Translations under genes and position numbers: made by a program
Shown: piece after piece, positions 1 to 8,298 of the stretch
Layout: every line of letters starts with the position of its first letter
Numbering within the stretch: position 1 is the first letter of the stretch
Notes under the pieces: model-generated
The model's database searches: none
Told to the model about the DNA's origin: nothing
Seen by the model: only the letters and a program-made list of their open reading frames with translations
Source of the DNA: Streptomyces sp. R44
GTDB taxonomy: Bacteria > Actinomycetota > Actinomycetes > Streptomycetales > Streptomycetaceae
Direction of reading: 5' to 3'
Length of the DNA stretch: 64,000 nucleotides
NCBI RefSeq assembly: GCF_041053105.1
Contig: NZ_CP163444.1
Coordinates: forward strand, 7,782,501-7,846,500

Positions 1-84
1 CACGGTCTCTGCTGACACAACTGCGCGCGGGGTGCCGTCGTCGCCCTCGCTGGTCTCGATCTCGTACAGGCCGGTGGTGGTCAT
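1..84 (-). CDS. Hypothetical protein, N-terminal 28 codons only (runs off left edge)
   Basis: Reading leftward from an ATG at 84-82, 28 codons stay open to the window edge (begins MTTTGLYEIE, acidic). The ATG overlaps the TGA that ends the upstream remnant (ATGA), the usual sign of translational coupling in Streptomyces, which supports a real gene. Too little is visible to assign a family. Confidence 0.4.
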   Translation of the reverse strand, partial: MTTTGLYEIETSEGDDGTPRAVVSAETV

Positions 85-152
85 GCGCTCGCCCCCGCGA
101 CGGCGGTGTCCAGGAGCGTGACGGCGTCGGCCTGGTACGGGTCGGCGAACAG
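82..152 (-). pseudogene. 3' remnant of an unidentified gene
   Basis: A minus-strand frame (LFADPYQADA and 13 more residues) ends in a TGA that overlaps the ATG of the next gene as ATGA. Upstream the frame is closed at once by an in-frame TAA (about 153-155) and no start codon exists. It therefore looks like the last ~23 codons of a coupled gene whose 5' part was removed by a rearrangement near 153. The family cannot be named. Confidence 0.35.
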
Positions 153-224
153 TTAGGGCCTGTCCGATGGGTCGTATGAGCTGATCAGGAGCGTGGCCTA
201 CTGTTCGCTGAACAAGGGGGCCGC

Positions 225-686
225 ATGGCACGCGATACAGCTGAAGCAGAGGCGGGGATGAAGGGGATCAGATTTCCTGCCTGGCACGGAAAGCACTACG
301 TGACGCTGGCTGAGCTACTGGTTCGCCTCGGCAGCTTCGGCCTGGACCTGACCTGGCGCGTCGAGTTCGACGAGATCGTCGATCCCCGCTGTGTCGAGAT
401 GGAGAGACGCGCCGACGCCGGCATGGACACGTTGACCTTGTTGTCGTTGACGACCCCCTTCCTCCAGTTGATCGACGCCGAAGCACGTGGGTTCGCGGAG
501 GACCAGCTGGTGCTCGTCCTGACCGAATTCGATAGTTCCTCCTGGGACGTCAGGGCTGTCGACGCGGATTGCTCCGTCGATGAAGCCGCGCCACGTGCTC
601 GCCGAGTCGGAGCCGGCCCCGCCCCCTCGTGGCCGGCCGCTGGCAGGACCCCCGCCGGCACCTGCGCGCACTCCGACGAGATCTGA
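225..686 (+). CDS. Hypothetical acidic protein, possibly with a frameshifted tail
   Basis: A 153-residue frame starts at ATG 225 behind a purine-rich AAGGGGG about 6 bases upstream. Residues 1-115 look like a genuine folded, acidic cytoplasmic protein (FPAWHGKHYVTLAELLVRLG, then ETVD-rich stretches, no signal peptide or membrane segment). From about residue 120 the composition switches to Pro/Arg/Ala-rich, as expected for translation in the wrong frame, so the 3' end may be frameshifted or recombined. I do not recognise the family. It lies among gene remnants and shares no obvious operon with its neighbours. Confidence 0.45.
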   Translation: MARDTAEAEAGMKGIRFPAWHGKHYVTLAELLVRLGSFGLDLTWRVEFDEIVDPRCVEMERRADAGMDTLTLLSLTTPFLQLIDAEARGFAEDQLVLVLTEFDSSSWDVRAVDADCSVDEAAPRARRVGAGPAPSWPAAGRTPAGTCAHSDEI

Positions 687-740
687 GAAGCCCCGACCGG
701 CCCCGGAGCCCACCCCGCCCACACACGAAAGGACGTGGCC

Positions 741-988
741 ATGGCCACACTGTGCGAACGCAAGACCTGGCCGCCGCCTGCACATACCTGGCGGGAGAAG
801 AACTGATCACCGTCGACTGGGAGCCGGGCAACACCCCGGCGATGGTCACCCTCACCCACGAGGGAATCCGGCACATGGAGGCCGAGGAGGAAGGAGGGCC
901 ACGGGCCCGGCCTGATCCGGGCAGCACACCTATATGCGGGCGAACTCCTCTGTCTGCTGGGCGAACTCCTGGGCCATGGCCGCGCTGA
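741..988 (+). pseudogene. Small winged-helix-like protein, frameshifted
   Basis: An SD-like AAAGGA precedes ATG 741, but that frame ends after about 21 codons. The frame one base over, usable from GTG 752, reads VRTQDLAAACTYLAGEELIT, then VDW, then MVTLTHEGIRHMEAE. This is the pattern of small Streptomyces proteins with a compact helix-strand-helix fold (recalled from general knowledge). An indel at about 745-755 would join the two. The frame then runs without conserved character into the 3' end of the AAA+ gene on the other strand. The alternative is an intact 78-residue gene starting at GTG 752. Confidence 0.4.
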
Positions 989-2198
989 CCGTGGGCCTGG
1001 TTTCGCCGATCGCGCGCAGGTAGTCCTCGGTGGTGGGGTGGGCCCGGGTCCCGGTGTCGAAGGTGTGCTCGAACTGGATCTGTGAGACGGTGCGCGCCAC
1101 ATGGGCGATGTCGGCGGGGGTGAACCCCTCGCTGGCGGTCGCCAGCGCCGTGCTGTCGGCCTGCGCTCCCGCCCTGGCCAGGTAGCTCTCCCACAGCGCG
1201 GTCCTCGCGCGGTCGTCGGGTGGACCGATCGGCAGCACGTAGTCGAACCGGCCGTGCCGCAGGAACGCGGAGTCGAGGGTGATCACGTTGTTCGTGGCGC
1301 AGACGAGCAGCCGCCCGTCCTGGCCCCGGAACCGGACGATCGCCTTGAGTAGTTCGTTCACGACGCCGACCGCGGTCGCGTCCGCACCGCTCCGGGTCCC
1401 GGCGATCTCCTCGACCTCGTCGATGAAGACCAGGACGTGGTCGAGCCGGGCGATCTCGTCGAAGCGCCGGTTCAGGCCGCTGGCGAGCCCGTACTCGGCG
1501 GCCAGTCGGGCGGGGAACAGTTCGAGGAACGGCCATCCCAGACGGCTGGCGATGGCGTGCGCGAACGTGCTCTTCCCCGTCCCGGGCGGCCCGAAGAGCA
1601 TCACGGCCCGCGGCGGCTCCACTCCGTGCTGGGCGGCCATTTCGGGATGGGCCAGTGGCAGGACCAGGCGCCGCTCGATGAGCTCCTTCTCCTTCTGCAT
1701 GCCGGCGACCTTCTGCCACAGGTTCCCGGGCGGCAGCTCCGCTCCCAGCGACGCGAGCATGCTGACCGCCTGCGGGGTTACTTGCCCTCGCTTCTCGAAG
1801 AAGACCAGGCCCGGACGGGCGTCGAAGCCGCAGTTGTGCAGGGCGGTGGCGCCGGTCTCGCCGTCAGGCAGGACGGCGTGCACGGTTCGGACGCCACCGG
1901 CGAACAGCCGGTGCTCCAGGGCCGTGATCAGGTCGCTGCCCAGCCCCTGGTGCCGCCAGGCGGGCGCCATGCTGATGCGCAGGATCCACGCCCGGTCACC
2001 GTCCACCCTGCTCACTGCGGCGCCGACCACCACGTCGTCCGCGGTGGCCACCACCGCCGCGTGGTGGGCCTGGAGGGCCGCCACGGCGTCCGAAAGCGGA
2101 AAGAGCGGCGGCTCTTCGGCCGTGCCGCTCTCGGCGTCGACTCGGATCACCGATTCGAGATCGTCCTGGGCGTAGTCCCTGACGCGCCAACCCGTCAT
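930..2198 (-). CDS. GNAT acetyltransferase-AAA+ ATPase fusion protein
   Basis: This 422-residue protein joins two domains. Residues ~1-130 form a GNAT acetyltransferase fold, with the acetyl-CoA loop seen as APAWRHQGLGSDLITALEHR. Residues ~165-422 form an AAA+ ATPase: Walker A GPPGTGKST, Walker B VFIDEVEE, sensor-1 ATNN, and an arginine-finger region RHGRFDYVL. The ATPase is the cell-division/proteasome-like AAA type that remodels proteins. No signal or membrane segment is present, so it is cytoplasmic. The start at 2198 is chosen because GGAG lies 8-9 bases upstream and the GNAT fold begins at once; the open frame upstream is low-quality. Flanks are remnants, so no operon partner is visible. 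The substrate is unknown. Confidence 0.85.
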   Translation of the reverse strand: MTGWRVRDYAQDDLESVIRVDAESGTAEEPPLFPLSDAVAALQAHHAAVVATADDVVVGAAVSRVDGDRAWILRISMAPAWRHQGLGSDLITALEHRLFAGGVRTVHAVLPDGETGATALHNCGFDARPGLVFFEKRGQVTPQAVSMLASLGAELPPGNLWQKVAGMQKEKELIERRLVLPLAHPEMAAQHGVEPPRAVMLFGPPGTGKSTFAHAIASRLGWPFLELFPARLAAEYGLASGLNRRFDEIARLDHVLVFIDEVEEIAGTRSGADATAVGVVNELLKAIVRFRGQDGRLLVCATNNVITLDSAFLRHGRFDYVLPIGPPDDRARTALWESYLARAGAQADSTALATASEGFTPADIAHVARTVSQIQFEHTFDTGTRAHPTTEDYLRAIGETRPTVSAAMAQEFAQQTEEFARI

Positions 2199-2826
2199 GA
2201 TCAGCTCCGTGTGTTCGGCCGTACCCCCATCATCAGCCGATGTGCGCGGGACGCGCCCGTCGGCCTTCAGGCCGGCGGCACTGGAGGGCACGGCTGCGCA
2301 CCTCACGGCGGCAGAGCCCCGTCCCTCGGCTGCCGTCCTCCGCTCCGTGAGGAAGTCGCAGGCCGGGCTTCCCGACGCGCGACGGGACCCGGCCGCGCCG
2401 GCCCTGCGTGAACCGGCCCGCCGGGGAATCCGGGCCGTGAAGGCCGCCGGGCACGGAAGCCGTGTGATGTGCCCGGTCGCCGGGGAGCATCCTGGAAGCC
2501 ACGCCGCCCGTGCAGCCCGGACGCCGGCCCGCCGCCTGGTTGGAGGCATCAGGATGACCGTCGGAGGCCGCGCGGACCCGGATCGCTCGGAGAGCTTCGG
2601 GGAGGAACTGCTCGGGCTGCTCCTGGACGGGGCGCACGAGCTGCCGCCCCATCTGGTCGGCCCGTTTCCTGGTGGTGTCGACGACTGCCGTGGGGTGCGC
2701 CGCTGGGCGCCTCGTAGTCCGGCGCGCGGCGCACGACGATCCGTCCGGCTGCGGTCGACCTCACGCCGTTGCTCGCGAACGCCGGCTGAGTGAGGCGGCT
2801 CTTCGGTGGATCCCGCGCGATCGGGG
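2199..2826. other. 628-base gene-poor stretch with a possible SpoIIE-phosphatase scrap
   Basis: No convincing full gene lies here; the open frames on both strands have Pro/Arg-rich shadow composition. The one meaningful patch is on the plus strand from ATG 2554: RSESFGEELLGLLLDGAHEL then PPHLVGPF. It resembles the linker/start of a Streptomyces PP2C (SpoIIE/RsbU-type) phosphatase. After about 2670 the similarity stops, so this would be a truncated and decayed fragment. Confidence 0.35.
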
Positions 2827-3195
2827 CTACTCCGAACGGATCTCCGTGGTGATCGTGTAGAGCTCGATGATGACGCCGTTGTCGGTGCGAGCGATGTCCA
2901 TGCCGGTTGCCATCGGAGGTTGGCCGACCGGGCCATACTCGAAACCGAGGTGGCCGATGTCGTCGAGGCCCGACGGGGGGCCCGTGGGGCGGAAGACCCA
3001 GTCCGGATTCTCAGCGCGCAGCTCCTCGGCACGCTTCGTGAGGTCCGTGTGCCCACGGATGACGCGGTCCGGTTCGTGCCACACCACGTCTTCGGCGTAG
3101 TGCTCGGCGACGATCGCGGCCCGGCGGACCGGATCCGGTTCGTTGAACACGTCGAGGAGGTTCACTCGCATCAGATCGGCGGGGGATCTGGTCAT
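2827..3195 (-). CDS. SnoaL-like / NTF2-fold protein
   Basis: A 122-residue cytoplasmic protein of the size and layout of the SnoaL-like (nuclear transport factor 2) fold: an N-terminal helix (DVFNEPDPVRRAAIVAEHYA), then DVVWHEPDRVIRGHTDLTKR and a C-terminal beta sheet ending in the ligand pocket strand GVIIELYTITTEIRSE. The family includes small-molecule isomerases, cyclases and stress proteins; the substrate cannot be predicted. It starts 33 bases after the stop of the flavin reductase on the same strand, so the two are probably co-transcribed and may act together in detoxification or redox chemistry. Confidence 0.8.
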   Translation of the reverse strand: MTRSPADLMRVNLLDVFNEPDPVRRAAIVAEHYAEDVVWHEPDRVIRGHTDLTKRAEELRAENPDWVFRPTGPPSGLDDIGHLGFEYGPVGQPPMATGMDIARTDNGVIIELYTITTEIRSE

Positions 3196-3228
3196 GGTGG
3201 TTCCTGGTTCCGATTGCGGGCGGGCCGG

Positions 3229-3804
3229 TCAGGCCACGACGGCCGGGGCCGTCCGCAGGGGTGCGAGCGCGGTGGTCCAGGCGACGACCTGGTCGAGCAT
3301 GGTGTTGAGTGCGCCCAGGTTGTAGTCGCCGGGCTTGAACACGGTGAAGTTCTCGAATTCGGTGATCATGGAGAGCACGACCTGCTGCCGTACGTCGGCC
3401 ATCTGGAGTTCGGCGGCGACCTGGCGCAGGTGTTCGGCGGAGCGTGTGCCGCCGGTGGCGCCGTAGGAGACGAGGCCGAGGGCCTTGTTGTTCCACTCGG
3501 CGTACAGGTAGTCGAGGGCGTTCTTCAGGACGCCGGGGATGCCGTGGTTGTACTCGGGGGTGACGATGACGAATCCGTCGTATGCGGCGATGGTCTCGGC
3601 CCAGCGGCGGGTGTGCTCGTTCTGGTACTGGCCGAACGAGGGCGGCAGCGGCTCGTCGAGGTGGGGGAGGGGGTGGTCGCGCAGGTCGAGCAGCTCGAAG
3701 CGGGCGTCGGTGCGGCGCGAGGCATGGTCGAGGACCCAGCGCGCGACCTGGTCGCCGACGCGGTGGGGCCGGGTGCTGCCGAGGATGATCCCGATGGTGA
3801 GCAT
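3229..3804 (-). CDS. NADPH-dependent FMN reductase (flavodoxin-like)
   Basis: 191 residues. The family hallmarks are clear: the FMN phosphate loop GSTRPHRVG at residues ~8-16 and PEYNHGIPGVLKNALDYLY at ~80-98, followed by GATGGTRSAEHLR, which forms the flavin/NADPH contact. It would reduce FMN or quinones/azo compounds with NAD(P)H in the cytoplasm. The start at 3804 has AGAAGG nine bases upstream; the longer open frame lacks both an RBS and homology. It is first in a two-gene unit with the SnoaL-like gene 33 bases downstream. Confidence 0.88.
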   Translation of the reverse strand: MLTIGIILGSTRPHRVGDQVARWVLDHASRRTDARFELLDLRDHPLPHLDEPLPPSFGQYQNEHTRRWAETIAAYDGFVIVTPEYNHGIPGVLKNALDYLYAEWNNKALGLVSYGATGGTRSAEHLRQVAAELQMADVRQQVVLSMITEFENFTVFKPGDYNLGALNTMLDQVVAWTTALAPLRTAPAVVA

Positions 3805-4349
3805 GGTTGGCCTGCCTTCTTGTGGTCCTTGGCCAGGGGCCGCCCGCTGTCTGCGGACGCGCTGCCCGGAAGTTCGGCCATGGGGCGGGCGGTCGGCCCC
3901 CTCACCGGCCCGGCCCGCTGTCACCCACGGTGATTTGCCGCGACATCGACGAGCAGTCCAGAGGGTGGCGAACCGTCCGGCGAACGGGCTTGATGGCGTA
4001 GGTGCGAGGTGCGGTTGGCGACCCCGGTTCTCCCCAGATCCTCCCCAGCGCTTCCGGATCCCCGAAAGGCCAGCTCAGAGGGCCTGTGAAGGGGAGGGCG
4101 AGGAGATCACCCGCATCACTTCTCCCCAGCGCCCTGAATGGGTGGTTTGCGCGGCGATGCATGCGCAAACGGTGCGCGGCGCGTGCTTGAGACAGGTGCC
4201 CGCTACGGCCAGCCTCGCCGCTTGAAAATCACGTACAAACTGCCTCATACCACCCCCATCAACCCGATGGCGAAGGGCACCCGAGGCCCCAGCGCAGCTC
4301 CGGGCATGGAGTCGAAGCTCATGCCATAAATAGTTCCCACCAGTGTGGG
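3805..4349. other. 545-base stretch without a gene, ending at a truncation junction
   Basis: No frame here has convincing coding character. GC content and codon bias fall toward the right end. An 8-base inverted repeat (GTTTGCGC / GCGCAAAC) lies at 4145-4152 and 4163-4170. A second one (TCCCAC / GTGGGA, 4-base loop) lies at 4335-4350, exactly where the truncated beta-propeller gene begins. The first ~120 bases should contain the promoter of the flavin reductase. Confidence 0.4.
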
Positions 4350-5465
4350 AGCAAAGGGAATCCCGCCCACGACGAGATCTTCAAGGACACCTCCGGCGGC
4401 GCCTACTTCTACCTGGACGACCAGGACCGGGTCGTACTCGCCGACTCCCGCCAGCACGTCCTGCGCATCGCCCACCGACAGAAGGCCGGCGGCGCCTGGG
4501 AGTTCACCGTCGAGAACGACTGGGACCTCACCGCCCTCGTCCCGCACGACTGCGTCAGCTGGACCAACCTCTTCCCCAGCGGCGTCTGCGACCCCGTCAC
4601 CTCCGTGATGCCCGACTGGGACGGCCGCATCTGGTGGGTGACCCGCCTCGGCCGCGTCGGCACCGTCGACCCCGCGACGGGCGCCCTGCGCGTGATCCGG
4701 CTCGACGGCGAGGAGATCCAGAACTCCTTCTCCGTCGCCGAGGACGGCGTCTCCATCGTCACCGACCACGCCCTGTACGGCTTCCGCGCCGACGCCGACG
4801 GCGTCCCGCGGGTCCGGTGGCGCGAGACGTACGACCGGGGGACCGGCACCAAGCCCGGCTCGGTGAACCAGGGTTCGGGCACCACCCCCGACCTCTTCGG
4901 CACCCAGGACCAGTACGTCGCCATCACCGACAACGCCGACGACCGCATGAACGTCCTCGTCTACCGCCGGGGCGAGGGCGTGCCCTCCGCCGAGCGGCTC
5001 GTCTGCAAGGTGCCCGTCTTCGGCTCCGGCGCCTCCACCACCGACAACTCTCTGATCAGCTGGGGCAACAGCCTCGTCGTCGAGAACAACTACGGCTACG
5101 AGAACCCGAGTACGCTCCTCCTCGGCCGCAGCGTCGTCGGCGGCGCGGCCCGGATCGACGTCCGCGCCGACGGCAGCGGCTGCGACACCGTCTGGCAGAG
5201 CGACGTCCGCTCGCCCTCCACGGTCCCGAAGCTCTCCACCGCCAACGGACTGCTCTACTTCTACGAGAAGCGCCCCAACTTCTGGGGCATCGACGCCTGG
5301 TACCTCACGGCCGTCGACTTCCGCACCGGACAGCGCGCCTTCTCGCGCTTCACCGGCACGGGCCTCTCCTACGACAACAACTGGGCGCCGATCACCATCG
5401 GCCCCGACGGCACCGCGTACGTGGGCGTCTTCAACGGCATCGTCGCCGTCCGCGACACCGCCTGA
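4350..5465 (+). pseudogene. Secreted-type beta-propeller protein, 5' end missing
   Basis: The frame reads continuously from about 4350 (NPAHDEIFKDTSGG) to TGA 5463-5465. It contains repeated strand motifs and two Cys pairs, such as DCVSWTNLFPSGVCDPV and GSGCDTVW, typical of exported Streptomyces beta-propeller proteins. No ATG/GTG/TTG with an RBS, and no signal peptide, precedes NPAHDE. Upstream codons are out of character, so the first ~60-80 codons have been lost. The first in-frame start is an internal GTG at 4605, which would cut a blade. Without its signal peptide the product should not be exported, so it is probably non-functional. The junction coincides with a short inverted repeat at 4335-4350. 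Confidence 0.65.
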
Positions 5466-5506
5466 CGCACGGCGGCGCGGCGCCCCGTGGCGCCGCGCCG
5501 CACCGC

Positions 5507-6307
5507 TCACTCGAACTCGGGCATGTCCCCGACGGTCGTCTTCTCGTCGATCACCGCGAAGGCGGCACCCTGCGGGTCCACGATCGCAGCGAACCGGCCG
5601 AAGGGGCTGTCCATCGGCCCGAACACCTTCCGCCCGCCGAGCGCTTCGGCCCGCTCGACCGCCTTGTCGCAGTTGTCGACGGCGAAGTAGATCTGGATGT
5701 ACGAGGGGATCTCGGCCGGGAAGTCCTCCGCCGTCATCACCATCCGCCCGAGCACCGGCTGCGGACCGCCCAGGTCGAAGACCCGGTAGTCCATGTGCTC
5801 GTCCTTGATCTTCTTGGAACCGAAGCCGAAGACCTCGGTGAAGAAGGCGTCGGCCTTCGCCGGCTCCCGGGTGAAGACCTCGGCCCAGGCGTACGCACCG
5901 GGCTCGCCCTCCCGCTCGAAGCCCTCGTGCGCACCGGCCTGCCAGACACCGAACGTGACGCCCGAGGGATCCTGCGCGATGCACATCGAGCCGAAGTCGC
6001 CGACCTGCATCGGCTCCATCAGGACGGTGCCGCCCGCGCCCCGGATCTTCTCCGCCGTCGCCGCGACGTCCGGCGAGGCGAAGTACAGACACCAGGCCGA
6101 CTGCGGCTCCCCGTCCTGCCCCGGCATCGGCGGAACGACGGCCGCGACCGCCTTCCCGTTCTTGTACGCCTGCGTGTAGTTGCCGAATTCCGAGGCGGAC
6201 TCGCCGAAGGTCCAGCCGAGCACATCGCCGTAGAACGTCTTCGCGCCCTCGACGTCGGTGAACATCGCGTCGGTCCAGACCGGCGTGCCTTCAGGTCGTG
6301 CGGCCAT
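5507..6307 (-). CDS. VOC family protein (two glyoxalase-like modules)
   Basis: 266 residues in two beta-alpha-beta-beta-beta modules of the vicinal oxygen chelate superfamily. Module one starts TPVWTDAMFTDVEGAKTFYG and module two starts GAYAWAEVFTREPAKADAFF; each ends in the typical DPSGVTFGVWQ / DPQGAAFAVI strand. It is cytoplasmic and may be a glyoxalase/dioxygenase-like enzyme or an antibiotic-binding protein; the ligand is unknown. The start at 6307 has GGGAG nine bases upstream and begins just before the first strand. It is convergent with the truncated propeller gene and sits 97 bases downstream of the Nudix gene on the same strand. Confidence 0.85.
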   Translation of the reverse strand: MAARPEGTPVWTDAMFTDVEGAKTFYGDVLGWTFGESASEFGNYTQAYKNGKAVAAVVPPMPGQDGEPQSAWCLYFASPDVAATAEKIRGAGGTVLMEPMQVGDFGSMCIAQDPSGVTFGVWQAGAHEGFEREGEPGAYAWAEVFTREPAKADAFFTEVFGFGSKKIKDEHMDYRVFDLGGPQPVLGRMVMTAEDFPAEIPSYIQIYFAVDNCDKAVERAEALGGRKVFGPMDSPFGRFAAIVDPQGAAFAVIDEKTTVGDMPEFE

Positions 6308-6404
6308 GACGGTGACTCCCACTTCCGATTCGATGATGTGTTCCTCCGGCCACGCTAGCCACGCTCGCCGGGGCCCGCGCGGTGACGCACCGCAGCTCCC
6401 GGAT

Positions 6405-6905
6405 TCAGCCGGGAAGCCGGCCCAGGGCATAGCGGTGGAACGGGCCGTCCGGGATCGGGAGCCCGGGCCGCCACAGCCGCAGCACCTGCGCCGACGGCAG
6501 GAACAGGGCCTCCGGCAGCCGGTCCGGGTCCGTCCACTCCCAGCGCTCGATCTTCTCCGGCTCCGCCACGGCGGGCACCCCCCGGAAGCCGCGCACGGCC
6601 GTGGCCGCCGTCATCCGGGTCAGCCGCGCCGAGGTCACGGTGTCCATGAGCAGCCCGAGGACCTCCACGTCGGCGGCGTCCGCGAGGAGCGTGGTCTCCT
6701 CTGCCAGCTCGCGCACCGCCGCCTCCTCGATCGACTCGCCCGGCTCGACCTTGCCGCCCGGCAGCTCCCACACCCCGGAGCGGTCCAGGCCCAGGAGAAC
6801 CCGGCCGGCCTCGTCGGTCACCACGACCCCCGCGCCGAGCGAGGCCCCGGCGGACGGCGGCTGGACGTTGCGGCGGGCGGTGGCGGCGTGATCTGCGGTC
6901 GTCAT
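6405..6905 (-). CDS. Nudix hydrolase
   Basis: 166 residues. The Nudix box is at residues ~51-73: [20 protein letters not shown] then TTL. It fits GX5EX7REUXEEXGU except that the final Gly is Thr; the metal-binding Glu residues are all present. The enzyme hydrolyses a nucleoside diphosphate linked to another moiety, and the exact substrate is not predictable. The start at 6905 gives a short disordered leader ([13 protein letters not shown]) before the first strand. Its upstream region is unusually AT-rich and is interrupted by the IS element from 7017, so its normal promoter context may have been changed by the insertion. Confidence 0.85.
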   Translation of the reverse strand: MTTADHAATARRNVQPPSAGASLGAGVVVTDEAGRVLLGLDRSGVWELPGGKVEPGESIEEAAVRELAEETTLLADAADVEVLGLLMDTVTSARLTRMTAATAVRGFRGVPAVAEPEKIERWEWTDPDRLPEALFLPSAQVLRLWRPGLPIPDGPFHRYALGRLPG

Positions 6906-7016
6906 GGGCCCTGTGTACCAGGCGCCCCGACACGCCCGCCGGGCGCGATCCTCCCCGCGCAATAAAAAAGAAGAAACCCCTTGAAACGGGTGAAAAAGGG
7001 AGGACACTCGTTCTTA
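6906..7016. promoter_or_regulatory. AT-rich upstream region of the Nudix gene, abutting the IS
   Basis: This short stretch is visibly AT-rich (CAATAAAAAAGAAGAAACCC, and GTGAAAAAGGG) in a background of ~72% GC. It should hold the Nudix promoter on the minus strand. Its right boundary is the TTA duplicated by the IS insertion. The remaining 255 bases up to the transposase start belong to the IS left end and hold no gene. Confidence 0.4.
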
Positions 7017-7026
7017 GTGAGCGTTT
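7017..7026. repeat. Left terminal inverted repeat of the IS
   Basis: GTGAGCGTTT, matching the complement of the right end perfectly over 10 bases; beyond that the ends diverge. Confidence 0.7.
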
Positions 7027-7271
7027 TACTTATGCTCATGCCAGTTTGATGCGATTCTGAATCGTCGGCCTCGTAGGGTGACCGCACCTTATCCACCGGA
7101 ATGTGTCTCTTCTTGAAGGCTACGGGCCAGGGAAACAGCTCGGTCTGCCCCAGAACATCCTGTCTCGATTACGCAAGCACCAGTTCGCGGCATACCCGGG
7201 CGCATACCAACGCTCCCCATACCCCCGCACACGCCCTCCCCGGCAGCCACCAGCGCCAGTAATCCCACATC

Positions 7272-8096
7272 ATGCGACCACCCCGGCCCTACCCCAGCGA
7301 CCTGTCCGACGCGCGATGGGAACTGATCCGCCCCACCCTCGAAACCTGGCGCCAGGCCCGCGCCGGGATCCGCCGGCCCCACCACGACCTGCGGGCCCTG
7401 ATGAACGCGATCCTCTACGTCGACCGCACCGGCATCCCCTGGCGCTATCTGCCCCACGACTTCCCACCCTGGCAGAGCGTCTACGGCTACTTCGCCCACT
7501 GGCAGAACGACGGCATCTTCGACCAACTCAACGGCCTCCTACGCGGCCTGCTCCGCCAGGCCGAAGGCCGCGAACCAGAACCCACCGCCTGCCTGCTCGA
7601 CTCCCAGAGCATCAAGACCTCCGCCAACGTCCACCTCGCCGACCAGGGCATCGACCCCGCGAAAAAGATCCTCGGCCGCAAGCGGCACATCGCCACCGAC
7701 ACCCTCGGCCTCCTCCTCGCCGTTCTCGTCACCGCCGCCAGCGTCCACGACTCCGCCGCCGGCACCCGTCTCATCGACGACATCGCCGCCCGCCACCCCA
7801 CCATCACCAAAGCCTGGGCCGACAACGGCTACAAGAACAAAGCCATCGAACACGCAGCCACCCGCGGCATCGACCTCGAGATCGTCCAACGCGACCCCCA
7901 CACCCGCGGTTTCACCGTCCAACCCCGCCGCTGGGTCATCGAAAGAACCCTCGGCTGGCTCATGCACCACCGCCGCCTGGCCCGCGACTACGAAACCCAC
8001 CCACACAGATCAGCAGCCATGATCCAAATCGCCGCCATCAGCCTCATGACGCGACGCCTCACCCAACAGAACACACCCAACTGGCGCGACACCTGA
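7272..8096 (+). CDS. IS5-family DDE transposase
   Basis: 274 residues with the full IS5 architecture: an N-terminal helical DNA-binding region (PYPSDLSDARWELIRPTL, then ILYVDRTGIPWRYLPHDFPP) and a catalytic RNase H-like core with the acidic triad in LLDSQSIKTS, AWADNGYKN and RRWVIERTLGWLMHHRR. No stop or frameshift is visible, so it is likely active. There is no good SD before ATG 7272, which is common for transposases kept at low expression. It lies alone within the IS. Confidence 0.93.
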   Translation: MRPPRPYPSDLSDARWELIRPTLETWRQARAGIRRPHHDLRALMNAILYVDRTGIPWRYLPHDFPPWQSVYGYFAHWQNDGIFDQLNGLLRGLLRQAEGREPEPTACLLDSQSIKTSANVHLADQGIDPAKKILGRKRHIATDTLGLLLAVLVTAASVHDSAAGTRLIDDIAARHPTITKAWADNGYKNKAIEHAATRGIDLEIVQRDPHTRGFTVQPRRWVIERTLGWLMHHRRLARDYETHPHRSAAMIQIAAISLMTRRLTQQNTPNWRDT

Positions 8097-8124
8097 CCAC
8101 AAACGAAACAGACAACCGAGAATC

Positions 8125-8134
8125 AAACGCTCAC
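8125..8134. repeat. Right terminal inverted repeat of the IS
   Basis: AAACGCTCAC, followed by the TTA target duplication at 8135-8137. Confidence 0.7.
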
Positions 8135-8298
8135 TTACACCGGACAACCGGAAAGAGCCGCACTCGCCCACGGAGACGTCCGAAGGCCCGCGTGACCCTG
8201 ATCTCGGCTCTGGCCAGGCCCCCGGCGGGGCCGGTCGGGCACGGAGCCGTCGGCGACGGCCGACGACCGCGCGAACCGACACGGACCGCCGGGGACTG

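Larger units (their letters stand above)
7014..8137 (+). mobile_element. IS5-family insertion sequence, apparently intact
   Basis: The ends are GTGAGCGTTT at 7017-7026 and its exact complement AAACGCTCAC at 8125-8134. Both are flanked by TTA (7014-7016 and 8135-8137), a 3-base target duplication of the TNA type used by IS5-family groups such as IS1031/IS427. The element body is 1118 bases with a single full-length transposase. The perfect target duplication points to a recent, undisturbed insertion between the Nudix gene and the universal stress gene. Confidence 0.8.

Noticed and set aside
2233..2652. A 139-residue minus-strand frame
   Set aside because: Arg/Pro/Gly-rich composition without motifs; more likely antisense of a decayed phosphatase fragment.
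3805..4349. tRNA or attachment site in the gene-free stretch
   Set aside because: No T-loop (GGTTCGAATCC-like) or cloverleaf could be traced, and no integrase lies nearby.
4605..5465. GTG 4605 as the true start of the propeller gene
   Set aside because: Conserved coding sequence continues in frame upstream to about 4350 and no RBS precedes 4605.
7017..8134. Larger composite transposon or genomic island bounded by the IS
   Set aside because: Only one IS copy was found and the TTA duplication closes directly on it.
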